Source: Nemertoderma westbladi (Eukaryota; Xenacoelomorpha; Nemertodermatida; Nemertodermatidae). Taken from it: a DNA stretch of 60,402 bases. Within the stretch, counting starts at the first letter, position 1, and every line of letters starts with the position of its first letter. The position numbers and the translations under genes were made by a program. This document shows, in pieces, positions 46,615-57,699 of the stretch. The notes under the pieces were generated by a model. That model had not been told where the DNA came from and ran no database searches. It was given only the letters and a program-made list of their open reading frames with translations. Location of the stretch: positions 1 to 60,402 of the forward strand of contig JAUCBJ010002799.1 in NCBI GenBank assembly GCA_032718475.1. The letters are read 5' to 3'.

Positions 46615-47796
46615 TGTAAAAGCTTTTGCGGACATAACAAGTCATTTTACACAATGCGCGGAATACTCAAAAATAGCTCTAAAATTGTTCAACTACGCGT
46701 CGGACAGAAATTAGAACCAAGATGACGAAATCTGTCAGCTGATTCTTTGTGTATGTGGAGATTCCTTTGTTTGAGCCTATTCAGCCAATCAGAGCAATCT
46801 TCTCAGTTATGCCAGTAGAGACCTACCGGTGTAAACTGGCGCATGCGTATTAGTTATGGTTTTTCTGAGAAAGAGATTCCTCTCAGGATTCTGTACTAAG
46901 TACGGACGTTTCAGACTTTGGCCCAAGAACATCTGATGGCCTTAGTTATAAGAATGTAAATCTATTAACTTGTCATACCTAATCGTACGACGCATTGTCA
47001 TATGTATTGCACGAAACATAACTCACCTGGAACACATACTGACTGTTCACCGCACTGTTTTAATGCTGTTTTATATTGTGTTAATTGCTGTTTATATTAA
47101 TGGATGTTATATTTGGAGAATACCGATAAATAATCGTAAACCCCTCAACTTTCTTGATTACTGAGGTAAGCGGAGGAAGGGTCTACCGGTAGCAACTGTG
47201 ACTCAAATTATAGTGGTTTTTGTGTGAATTAAATGCTATTTCATAATCCCTACGTATGTCAGTTGCAATCCTCCTTATATATGATCAAAATCAGTGACGG
47301 TCGGCAAATTAGTGTGAATTAGTGTAAACTAGTGTGAAGTAGTATGAAGTCGTACGAAGGTTAATAAAGCATCTCCTAAAGAATGCGCTATTTACAAAAC
47401 TCCGTAGCCATCTAGTTGTGATTAGTGTAAGTCATAACTCTGTTTTTATACTTAAAGCGCCACGTCCTAAAGGAACTTTTAATATTTCCCCGAAAGTAAA
47501 TATAGTTGTCAGAGATTATAGTAGCGATCAATCGAATAATACAAAGTAGCCTACATCGCAATAACTTCCTAGGGAACCTGAATCCAGTCTCCCAGACCGT
47601 GGGTCATACACCGCGCACCGACTGGCTTCGGCGGATGTAACTTCAGTACACCAGGTAATTGGTAAGGGCTAAAGTCGATTCATAATTAAAAATACATTTA
47701 AATTGGCAGGTTAAACTGCTAAAGGTCTAAAAGCACGAACACTGGCTTTCCAGTTATTATGTTGTAATCATCTAATTAATTATAAAAGCTATTGTA
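46615..47796 (+). repeat. 5' LTR of the BEL/Pao element
   Basis: It starts TGTAAAAGCTTTTGCGG. It matches 51346-52527 along its whole length and loses similarity after ATAAAAGCTATTGT. It contains short AGTGTGAA-like direct repeats near 47310-47350. A 64-codon ORF occurs in both LTRs but opens with a non-ATG codon and has no domain; I do not call it a gene. Confidence 0.88.
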
Positions 47797-48096
47797 AGAT
47801 AGAGTAAGTTAGAGCTGCAAGAAGTATAGCAAAATATCGTTCTCGAGCGCGATAAATTGGTAAATATACAAATGGTTATACCACCACCCTCTGTAACAAT
47901 GTGTCAGCCCGTTAGGTCTGAAGTATTTCATGCGCAAGGTGTGGAGCCTACACGCATCTATACTGCTAGTGAAGTAGAAACTCCGATAGTAAACCCTATT
48001 AAGGGTATTAATAAGCCTGTTGATAATGATATCCTATACCGATCTGATAATAATTCGTGAAATTTATATACCGATAATTCGATATTAAATAATACA

Positions 48097-49410
48097 ATGG
48101 CTCAAGAAAGCTTTACACGTCAGATGGCTAGAACGGAAGCCCGTCAAGCGGTAAAGGTGGGATAGGTTGTCAAGTTTAATGGAGATGAGATGAAATGGTT
48201 ACCTTTTAATGAATATTACAAAGATAACATACAGAACTCCATACTATCCAGTGGAGAGAAACTACGATTCCTCATCGAGTGCTTGGAAGGACCTCCCAAG
48301 TTAATGGCGTTAAAGTTTATTGGACATCCAGACGGATTGAGACAAGTTTGGGATACGCTAAATATCAGGTATGGTAATAGGACTAACATAGCTAGATATC
48401 TGTATGTGAAATTAGTAGCGCCCCGAAAGTTTCTTAGCAGCGGGATTAGAGAGTTTTCCGATGAGATTCAGGAGATCTGTAGTCAGCTAGACTGGTTGGG
48501 TAAGTCTCAGGAATACCAGAGTTCTATGGTTGTCGGAGCCGTAGCATCAACTTTGCCAAAGGGTGGAGTAGGTACTCGCTGGGACAAAAAGGTTCTCTAT
48601 CTGATGGACCAACAACATAGAGACCCAACCATGGCTGACCTCATGTCGTTCTTAAACGGAGAGGTAAGATTACAGCTCCTAAAACAGTCTAGAGAGAAGA
48701 CTCCGGAAAGTAAGGTAAGTGAAAAACCCGTTACTAGGAGAAAGGTAACACCAGTGTGTTATACAGATGAATACGAAAGCCAAACGTCATATGACGAGAA
48801 CAGTGGCAAGGATACCGAGAAATCTTATTATGTAAACAAAGTTAGGAAATATGTAAGTAAATCTAAGGCTCGAACCAGTGGCAAGAGGGAACAGATGACA
48901 ACTCCCCCTACATCTCCTAAGAGAATTCATGGAAGGAAGCCCGAAGAAAGAGCTAGCATACAAAATACAATGCAGGTTACGGTAAGTAACATCAAACCTA
49001 AGTGTGTATTGTGCGACGGGCCACATCGCTTGAGTGGGTGTGAAGAATTCTTAAAGAAAGAACTAAAGGATAGGCATGATGTCATGTGGGATAAACGGTT
49101 GTGCTATAACTGCCTCAGGCGAGGACATCAAAGGAAAACCTGTTACTCAGACGCGAGGTGTGCTAAGTGTGGCGAGAAACATCATATCTTGCTGCACACC
49201 GAGTTTGATAAGACCCGGTCGACGAGTCAGGTAAGTGAGCCCGAAATACATGTCCAATTCAGTGATATGAATGACACTGACCACAGTTCGGAGATGGAAG
49301 GATTCTACACCGATGAATTTTCAGACGAAAATGAATCCTGTTATATGATCAACACAACCGTATATCGAGCACCTACGTATGAGACTGAAACGGAGGGAGA
49401 GGAACCCTGA
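48097..49410 (+). pseudogene. gag: BEL/Pao gag
   Basis: The frame starts at the ATG at 48097 (MAQESFTRQMARTEARQAVK), is broken by TAG at 48163, then stays open to TGA at 49408. The N-terminal part has VKFNGDEMKWLPFNEYY, the usual start of the BEL Gag-related region, then GPPKLMALKFIGHPDG. The C-terminal part has three Cys/His knuckles of BEL type: CVLCDGPHRLSGC, CYNCLRRGHQRKTC and CAKCGEKHHILLH. Gag packages the element RNA in the particle. An upstream ORF in the same frame (47857-48060, ending TGA) may be leader or extended Gag. Confidence 0.82.
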
Positions 49411-50724
49411 CTGTCTATTCCGGATCGACAGCTCTCATGGAAAGCGCCAACATCATCTGTCGGTATCCGAGAGTTCCCCGTGGTGCAACTGAGAGTACAT
49501 GGAATAGGGAAGAGCTTAATAGTGAATGCCCTCCATGACTCCGGCAGTACAGGCACCTTTATAGACAAAGACCTAGCCGAAGATATCTTTGTTGGTCAAC
49601 CAAAGTTCCGAACCAAACTGAACCTTTCCGGAATTATGCAGGTTTGGAAATCCATGGTATCAACCGATTACTACGTGGGATTGTTGTCCACTCCCCAGGA
49701 TGAACTAGGTGAAAATAGTGTAAGGTCAGTTAAAATGGTGGCGATAAAGAACTTTGCTACTAGCCAAGTGGAGCCTTACAACTGGGATGAAGACCATTTT
49801 ACCCAGCAATACAACATACCTAGTTTCAGTACCGATTATCCAGGGGTACAGATACTACTCGGCCAAAATGCGCACGAGGCGCTTGAGACAATAGAAAAAC
49901 GGCCTGCTCGACCGCGACCACTCCAGACCTACGCGGGACGAACAAGAGTAAGTTGGTACTTCACGGGACCTTCCCACAGGATTTTGCAAGAAAGACCCCC
50001 GAGAGAGCAAGTCCATCAGGTAAATGAATATGCGGAAGATATAAGTGAAGAGGAAATCCCAGCTGAGGAAACCCCATGCTCCTCAGATAACGACGATTTA
50101 CAGAATTTGTATGACGAGGAAAATACCATTGAACTCCTCACTGAGAATCAAACTTGGTTAAACCAAGTTAACTTGTGTAACCTTATCGGTCAAAATAGCG
50201 AACAATTGACTTATGACGACGAACTAACTGAAGCAGTAGAGCGGTACAATAGTAAGGTACGCGATGAACACGCCGTACAATTCTTTACTCAAGAAGCCGT
50301 AGAGCCTAATTCCTACGACAAAGCGTTATCCGTCGAGGAAGAGAGAGCCAAGCAGATTCAGGAAACGACCACACGTTATCTGAAAGATGAGGATTGTTAT
50401 GAAATTGGTCTGCCTTTCAGACGGAGAGAACCCAGCTTCGTGAATAATCGACCTTTAGCGGAAAAAAGAATCGCACAACTACATCGGCGTTTGATGTCTA
50501 ACGATTGAGCCAAAGAAATGTATAAGACTCAATTAAAGAACTTTATAGACAAGGGATACGCGGAGCGAGTTCCAGAAGAAACACCCATAACGGAGAGAAT
50601 GTATTACTTGACACATCATTACGTTCCCAAGCCCGGTAAACCAAATGAAGTCCAGGTAGTGTTTGACGGCTCCGCCCTTTATATGGGACAATCCCTAAAT
50701 TCGGAACTGTTGCTGGGACCCGAC
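49411..50724 (+). pseudogene. pol: BEL/Pao protease and start of reverse transcriptase (pol, truncated)
   Basis: The same frame as gag resumes after the TGA at 49408. LHDSGSTGTFIDKDLAE is the retropepsin active site (DSG). A spacer rich in Glu/Asp follows, then PFRRREPSFVNNRPLAEKRI, another TGA at 50506, and AKEMYKTQLKNFIDKGYAER. THHYVPKPGKPNEVQVVFDG and SLNSELLLGPD close the preserved part. The last two are the opening blocks of BEL reverse transcriptase; the catalytic YxDD part is not present. The sequence then switches within a codon or two to antisense RTE DNA. Confidence 0.82.
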
Positions 50725-50968
50725 TTTCTGGAGTTAATAAAAAGACCAACACTAGAAGCAGCATGTTCTAATGAGCTGAGGAGCCGTTGGGCTCCCTCTA
50801 GTGATTCTGAGAGTACTCCTAAGTCATCAGCAAAGTCTAGATCAGTTAGGTACTTAGCAGGATTTCCTCGACTTCTGGAGCCAGTAGGTGGAGTTATCAT
50901 CACCCCATCATCACTATGATGATCTAAGGACATGCGTAGAACATAGTCAACAACAATTATGAACAAGA
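50724..50968 (-). mobile_element. Antisense RTE-like fragment inside the BEL element (copy 7)
   Basis: On the minus strand it reads LFIIVVDYVLRMSLDH through LDFADDLGVLSES to LFINSRK, the middle of the RTE reverse transcriptase. It is cut at both ends: no 3' UTR, no (TAG)n tail and no target duplication. Junction bases are shared with the RTE sequence for only one or two positions. Target-primed insertion would leave the 3' end, so another route is likely, such as template switching during BEL reverse transcription or repair with filler DNA. Confidence 0.9.
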
Positions 50969-51267
50969 CCAGCGGTAGGTCAACCTACCACTGTTGTGCA
51001 AACGACCCATCAAGGACCAGTAAGAGCTGCCGTCCTGAAACGAGCTCTAAAGGTTGTTCGCCCTCGTTCCACCATGTTGACATTGACCAACCGGGTACCT
51101 CGACCGGCGGATACACCAACCGTAATCCAAAACCTTCTGATGCAATTGTATTGCACCCTTCCCCCAGGAGTTATAGCCCTCCTAGTAAAGTGGCTCGCCC
51201 CAAAGAGAAAAGGACTCTTACTAGTCTCAAAAAACTTCATAAACGCCGTTTGCGAAAGAATGACTGA
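50959..51267 (+). pseudogene. 3' coding tail of the BEL/Pao element
   Basis: After the RTE patch the frame runs to TGA at 51265-51267 with a strongly basic end (LKKLHKRRLRKND) preceded by RSYSPPSKVARPKEKRT. The same tail with substitutions (LKKLRKRRPRKKD) closes the related element on the minus strand at 59113. Conservation in two diverged elements shows this frame is the coding one. It is probably the C-terminus of the polyprotein downstream of integrase. The role of the basic tail is unknown; nucleic-acid binding is a guess. Confidence 0.7.
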
Positions 51268-51345
51268 TAGTTTAGAGTATTTTTATATTTTAGAAACTGT
51301 GATTTTTTATATTTTATAGACTTAAATCCCATTTTCTGGGAGCGG

Positions 51346-52527
51346 TGTAAAAGCTTTTGCGGACATAACAAGTCATTTTACGCAATGCGCGGAATACTCG
51401 AAAATAGCTCTAAAATTGTTCAACTACGCGTCGGACAGAAATTAGAACCAAGATGACGAAATCTGTCAGCTGATTCTTTGTGTACGTGGAGATTCCTTTG
51501 TTTGAGCCTATTCAGCCAATCAGAGCAATCTTCTCAGTTATGCCAGTAGAGACCTACCTGTGTAAACTGGCGCATGCGCATTAGTTATGGTTTTTCTGAG
51601 AAAGAGATTCCTCTCAGGATTCTGTACTAAGTACGGACGTTTCAGACTTTGGCCCAAGAACATCTGATGGCCTTAGTTATAAGAACGTAAATATATTAAC
51701 TTGTCATACCTAATCGTACGACGCATTGTCATACGTATTGCACGAAACATAACTCACCTGGAACACATACTGACTGTTCACCGCACTGTTTTAATGCTGT
51801 TTTATATTGTGTTAATTGCTGTTTATATTAATGGATGTTATATTTGGAGAATACCGATAAATAATCGTAAACCCCTCAACTTTCTTGATTACTGAGGTAA
51901 GCGGTGAAGGGTCTACCGGTAGCAACTGTGACTCAAATTATAGTGGTTTTTGTGTGAATTAAATGCTATTTCAGAATCCCTACGTGTGTCAGTTGAAATC
52001 CTCCTTATATATGATCAAAATCAGTGACGGTCGGCAAATTAGTGAGAATTAGTGTAAACTAGTGTGAAGTAGTGTGAAGTCGTATGAAGGTTAATAAAGC
52101 ATCTCCTAAAGAATGCGCTATTTACGAAACTCAGTAGCCATCTAGTTGTGATTAGTGTAAGTCATAACTCTGTTTTTATACTTAAATGGCCACGTCCTAA
52201 AGGAACTGTTAATATTTCCCCCAATGTAAATATAGTTGTCAGAGATTATAGTAGCGATCAATCGAATAATACAAAGTAGCCTACATCGCAATAACTTCCA
52301 AGGGAACCCGAATCCAGTCTCCCACACCGTGGGTCATACGCCGCGCACGGACTGGCTTCGGCGGATGTAACTTCAGTACACCAGGTAATTGGTAAGCGCT
52401 AAAGTCGATTCATAATTAAAAAGACATTTAAATTGGCAGGTTAAACTGCTAAAGGTCTAAAAGCGCGAACACTGGCTTTCCAGTTATTATGTTGTAATCA
52501 TCTAATTAATTATAAAAGCTGTTGTGA
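51346..52527 (+). repeat. 3' LTR of the BEL/Pao element
   Basis: It starts TGTAAAAGCTTTTGCGG after TTTTCTGGGAGCGG and matches the 5' LTR with about 30 mismatches, several of which are TG/CA versus CG changes. The terminal bases after AAAAGCTGTTGT are uncertain, and I did not find a clean target duplication. Confidence 0.88.
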
Positions 52528-52967
52528 TTATATAGAAGATAGAGAGCAGTTAGCGAAATGATAGAGCTATCGGATAGAGTAGTCAGAGAGGAGTCGAGGT
52601 GTCAATTGATTAATAATAATAACAGCAGTTGTCATGAATTCAATACAATCGCGCACAAGAAGTGATAAGACAAATTCGTTCTTATTTTTGTAATAAATAA
52701 AACAAGTTGAGATGTTTCAATGTAAACCACGATGAACAATTTACACTGTTCAATGTAAACCACGACATTAATTAAATACAACAATTATATTATTATTATA
52801 ACAGATTTTTATAATTGAAACTATAATGTTAGCCTTATGGAGAATCATTATGAGGCTGAGTAAAGATTTAGCCTTATAAGCATACAGCATCCACAGTATT
52901 AATGTTGGCACAAAGATTTCATAATAAAACAATAATTCGATGAGAGCATAGTACAATACACGAGAAA

Positions 52968-53021
52968 GGGCTGTTGCGCTGTCAGTCAGAGAGGTAACAG
53001 CCCGTGGGGTAAGGATTTACC
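52968..53021 (+). repeat. Left arm of a 54-base inverted repeat pair
   Basis: GGGCTGTTGCGCTGTCAGTC and the following bases to GGATTTACC match, in reverse complement, 55349-55402 with one mismatch. The arm itself contains GGCTGTT...AACAGCC, so it can form a small hairpin. Weaker pairing continues further inward. Confidence 0.9.
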
Positions 53022-53489
53022 TCTGGGACCTGTATTAGGCAAAATAGCAGTAGCTGTGTAGGCCCACCAGTACTGTGCACGGTACAAGACCCGAAATTTA
53101 GCCTACATCGCTACATCTGTAAATAATATACGGTTTCGCGGTACAAGGCCATATAAATTAGACCACCATCTGTAAAATGCTCGCCTGAGTTCAGGAGTTG
53201 CACGGATGTCAGGATGTGCTGATTCTATATCATCCACTAATGGATTTGACAGAGTGAGGTGCTGTTAGCCTAACATTTCTGGTTGGATAACACTCAACGC
53301 ATTGTTTGGTTGGACATTGCCATTACAGCATTTTTGCATTACAGTGTACGTACATTATTACATACTGATTAGTATGGATTGAGAAATTGGATATATTTGG
53401 ACGTCAATGGATGGATAGGTTTGGTTTGAGAAACTAATATCACGTAGGCCTACCTAATCGTATCTTTGCGATAATTATTATTAGATCCA

Positions 53490-53812
53490 CTGGCCCCCAG
53501 CCACCTTCAACAAACCATCATTGCCGGAGGCCACTCAGCTGAGGGGGCGGAGCGCATTAAAAACGATCGCGACCTAATGGACTGGGGCCATTTCTTTCAC
53601 CCCGTGGCCTTTGAGACCTTTGGCCGCCCGATCCAGAGACATCCACCTTCCTCCGGGAGATCGGGGATCGTCTCCACAGTGCCACCCACGAACCGTGGTC
53701 ACACCAGTTTCTGCTCCAGCGCCAATTTGCATGCATGGCAATTTTGGTTGGTAATGCAGCCTCAGTCATGGGGACAGCAACCGCGCCGACCATCGGTCTA
53801 TTCGGGGACTGA
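53490..53812 (+). pseudogene. C-terminal end of a LINE-type polyprotein
   Basis: One frame reads LMDWGHFFHPVAFETFGR; after a one-base shift near 53622 the next reads TFLREIGDRLHSATHEPWSH, QFLLQRQF, and VGNAASVMGTATAP, then TGA at 53810. The block order (F.P.A.ETFG, then FLREIG, then FLLQR, then GNAASV.G) is the conserved C-terminal end of a large class of invertebrate LINE-like proteins. No reverse transcriptase motifs remain upstream. It lies between the two 54-base inverted repeats. Confidence 0.7.
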
Positions 53813-54839
53813 AGAGTCAAAACGAAACCAATCGAAACTTTCAAAATGGTTGCCAATGGCTGAATTGAGTCACTAACGGGAACGGGATGATGGCCGAAGA
53901 TATTCAATATTCAATAATCTATCTTATGCAATCTCAAATATTAAATTCGGTACTGTACCTTCAATTCAATATTCAATCTTAGTATTATTTCCGTGCTTCG
54001 TTATTTAATAATGTGATTAGATAAAAAAATAAATTAATGAAATATAATTCATCTGTTAATTATTACAAAAAAAAATCCAAAATTATATTAACATTTATAT
54101 AGTTTTGAATTAAATGTTTCTAAATCAACAGTCATTCAATGAACTTATACAGCAGTGTCATATATCGCGTATCCCTTGGTTTAATCACTATTCTTTATTC
54201 AAGTATAACTGAATCCTGGCCCGCCGCTTTCACCCTCCACTGATAATTTAAATCGTAACTCATTCAATCTTTGACTAAATTATACCAAACTTGGTAAACA
54301 TGTAATCTAGTCTATCGGCTAAAATAAACACAACTTGCTAAAATTTCCCCTATAATGTTTTTTCCTATAGAACAGGAGGCAGTTTTATTTTAGTAGTAAA
54401 CAAGCTGTTATATGCGTCGATTTTCACCTGGAGAGGGAAAAATATTGATTGTCCCCCCCTACCTGCAGTTAAGTGAAAATATTTCGGCACCATTTAATTT
54501 TATTATCATAGTCGCGCATAAAGTACTGTCAAAAGATACAATTAATTATAAATATAACAATATTAACTATAATAATTCTAAAAATATAAGGCAGTTAGCT
54601 CTTTAGTCTTTAGCAATCTTATACATTGACAAGACTTATAAAATAATTGATGTTGAATAATTATTATTAAGATTAAAATATATTATTAGGAATTCGAAGA
54701 AAGCAAATTGTATTGAGTTAGTATTGGCAAGTTAATCTCACAAACCAGTCTAGTCTAACTTTACAGTAGCCTTGCTGCCTTGTTCGCATTGTTCCAGGCC
54801 TATAGATCTGTAAATTCCACCGTCTTCGTTCCAGGTTTA

Positions 54840-55225
54840 ATACTGTAATAGACTCCGTTATCCGTCTCGATCGCTTCGCTATGCACCATCTTACTGGGTT
54901 TAATAAACTCCATCGCCTTCCTGTCGTTCTCTGTTTTGTAGATTACTTCGCCATGATGTGATCGCTTTGGTTGCGTGTTTAATACTGTAATAGACTCCGT
55001 CGCCATCGTATCGTTATGGATACATTGAATAGACTCCATTGTCCATCGCGATCGTTTCATTGTTTACGTTTAATTGACTCCGTCGCCTCCTCAGATTAGG
55101 AATCCGGCCGGGTTTCGTAGATTCCGCCATCGTTCAGCAGTTCAGGGCTTTTAATCAAAGCCAGAATTCCGGCACGGCACCACGATCAACGATTTCGCAA
55201 ATAACAGACTCCGTCAACTGGTCAA
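54840..55225. repeat. Degenerate dispersed motif GACTCCGTCGCC
   Basis: GACTCCGT or close variants occur near 54855, 54905, 54992, 55032, 55077, 55122 and 55207, often preceded by AATA and followed by a CGATCG-like or CATCG segment. This looks like an old, diverged tandem array with 40-80-base spacing, richer in CG than its flanks. Confidence 0.55.
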
Positions 55226-55348
55226 CAACACCTGGGGTTTAAAAACTACAACTGAGGGCCACTTGTAACTGGGCGATCCGATAGATAGATAGTTGAAAAA
55301 GACTGTCTGACAGTTGGTATCAGACTATCTGATAGTTAGCGCCCCAAG

Positions 55349-55402
55349 GGTAAATCCTTACCCCATGGGCTGTTACCTCTCTGACTGACAGCGCAACAGC
55401 CC
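55349..55402 (-). repeat. Right arm of the 54-base inverted repeat pair
   Basis: It is the reverse complement of 52968-53021 at 53 of 54 positions. Together the arms bracket about 2.3 kb, as terminal inverted repeats of a DNA transposon would. No transposase and no target duplication were found. Confidence 0.9.
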
Positions 55403-55837
55403 CTATAGCAATACACTGTGTTGTGTAGCCAACACACTGTTTAACTAACAGTCATTTAGCTTGCACGCCAATTAATTAACATTGGGAAGAGTTATTCAGA
55501 TGAGACTGTAATAGCCAGCTAAACCAGTTAATGTTTGCATACTGTCTGGGTTGTATGTAGAGTAGAGTTATAATACTTGGCACAGAAAGTACTTCTTTGT
55601 CAGTTGGTCCTTCCTATTGAATGCATTTACCAGGCCATCAATATACATTTTTCATGAGTGCCAGCTGGTGTTTTTATCATTGCGCCTATGGCAATTTTCG
55701 TGTTTTGGGGCTATTTTTCTAAATATAACAAGTTGAGATATTTCAATTTAAACCGTGATTTCACAAGTACCCATAGAAATCTATTTTCATGATCCATGCA
55801 AAATTTCATCAAAATCGTTAGCGCCGTTTTTGCTGTA

Positions 55838-55882
55838 GGTCAGTAGTCAGAAGTCAGTAGCCAGTAGTCAGTAGTCAGTAGT
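55838..55882. repeat. Short AGTCAGT-type tandem repeat
   Basis: About six 7-base units (GTCAGTA with variants) occur in a row. A conserved-looking lead, AAATTTCATCAAAATCGTTA, precedes it. Confidence 0.8.
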
Positions 55883-55889
55883 TTTCTTA

Positions 55890-57690
55890 CAGTAATCAAC
55901 TCTAACGACTTGCTACTAATAATTTGGTGTGACCGATGGAAGTTTCATCTCTGTAATGTATATTTTGTGAAAATTTCCTTTTCAATGCCAAAATAATCCG
56001 CTATGTCATTAACTGTGATGGCAGACCTTAGGCCTTATTTTTATGTGTAGCCTTTCACTTGTTTACAATTATTGGATAATGGCATACAGCATCACAAATC
56101 TTGGGTCTTGGTGTTAGTGAAACATCATACAGTACCATGACAGGTAAGATTTTACAGCCAAAGAAAGTTCATCATGGCTGACAGTTTATTCTGAAGACCC
56201 TATATTTGGTGATAATTTACAGTTCAACCGAGTGGTCTTCTTCCCCAACTAAAAGGTATTTTTGTCCGAGCTCGCTCGATCTTGCAGTAGTTGTTTCTAC
56301 CCTGCTGAGATCAAACATAAAATTATAAAATTAATAAGATCATCAGATGAATTTCCAGTTTTTGAATCTGCAAACATCACTTAAATGATTTCAAAACATT
56401 GGTGGAAGGGTGTCCGGAAAATTTCACCCATGATTTTAAAGAAATAAATTTGCTGGGTTGCAATTGCCTGTGTCGCAACTGTCTGGACGCAGTTTATTTA
56501 TATTATTAATTATATTCATTTTAATTACTGTAGATATAAATTACCGTAACTATATTTTAACATAGGAAGCGGTTGGACCTATATTTTTTGTAACTGTTGC
56601 TCTAAAAATTAGCACGGCCGAAATATATTGTTGAGATTGTTCAAGTATTTTTCAATGCTTTAATTGTTGTTTGTAATTTTTTTTAATAATTTTTATACTA
56701 GCTAGTTATATAATATATTTGAAATTTTCAATGTTGTATAGGTATAGCTAATTATTTATGATTATAATGATCTATAATTGACATTACATCGGTTTTTTTA
56801 TCTGGATCTGGATAATTGAAAGCCCCCCCCCCCCCCCCCCCCCCATCCAACTGAGGAACTCGTTTCTGCAACTTGTTGCTGGGTAGCAGTAGCAGTATTA
56901 ATCAATAGACGCAGTAATCTCTTGAGAACTTTACAGCATAGACAAAAATTGTATTCATAGTTTAGTGATACCTTGGTAGCATTTGAATTCTAGTACAATT
57001 CCATAGCAGCCTCATTTTCTTCTGAGAAGCCAATTTCCAATATATTCGACAGCCTGCTATTCGTTTGTTAATTCTGTAAATAACATGGAACAACTTTTCA
57101 CTATGCTCTTTATTCTTTATTAACCTCACTAGTAGGCTCGAGAAATATAATATCTGAAGTATGGTGAAACATTGTTCTACATTATTTACCATGCAGTAAA
57201 TAATTATTGGATGCATATGCAAAATCTTTCACCAATCCAGAACATTTCCCAGTGTCCAAATAACTTTGGTATACCTCATTATATATTACTATTATAGGTC
57301 ATTGCGATTGCACACTTGGTTTGCTATCCAAAATAATAATTAATTAATTATAACATTTCAATATTATAAGTTAAGTTTATTATTATTTTTATTCCTTCAT
57401 ACATGGAGGATAAAATTGACAGGAATCACGTTTATTCGTTATACAATTCAATATATATTAATAATAAACTGCACGCATAATATATGTTCAATGTATTATG
57501 AGTTTTAATTGATTAGAAGCGGTAAACGAATAATTAACAAACAATACCTATCAGACTTATAACCAGATAAAGTTAATCCTCATCTGGGCAGTTAATTACA
57601 GTATAATTACAGTAATACAATTACAGTAGATATTCTGGTTCTCACTTTTCTGCAGACATTCTGAGAAACTCCAAATTTTTAAATTGATTC
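55890..57690. other. Gene-free stretch with a C run at 56823-56844
   Basis: AT-rich with no supported exon. A run of about 22 C lies near 56823-56844. Confidence 0.45.
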
Positions 57691-57699
57691 GCCAAAAGG

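Larger units (their letters stand above)
46615..52527 (+). mobile_element. BEL/Pao LTR retrotransposon, internally deleted
   Basis: Two direct LTRs of about 1.18 kb flank an internal region of about 3.5 kb. It encodes Gag with zinc knuckles, a retropepsin and the beginning of reverse transcriptase, all in one plus-strand frame. The rest of reverse transcriptase, RNase H and integrase are absent. They are replaced by a 245-base antisense RTE fragment, after which the element's own 3' region resumes. By eye the LTRs differ at roughly 30 sites (2-3%). It cannot transpose on its own. The exact LTR ends on the right side are uncertain by a few bases. Confidence 0.88.

Noticed and set aside
46970-47164. 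64-codon ORF conserved in both BEL LTRs (also 51701-51895)
   Set aside because: It opens at a TTG codon, has no domain, and is conserved only because the LTRs are recent copies of each other.
46610-52495. CTGGC before the 5' LTR and CTGGC after AAGCGCGAACA near the end of the 3' LTR as a target duplication
   Set aside because: The same CTGGC and following bases also occur after the 5' LTR counterpart, so they are part of the repeated LTR and not flanking host DNA.
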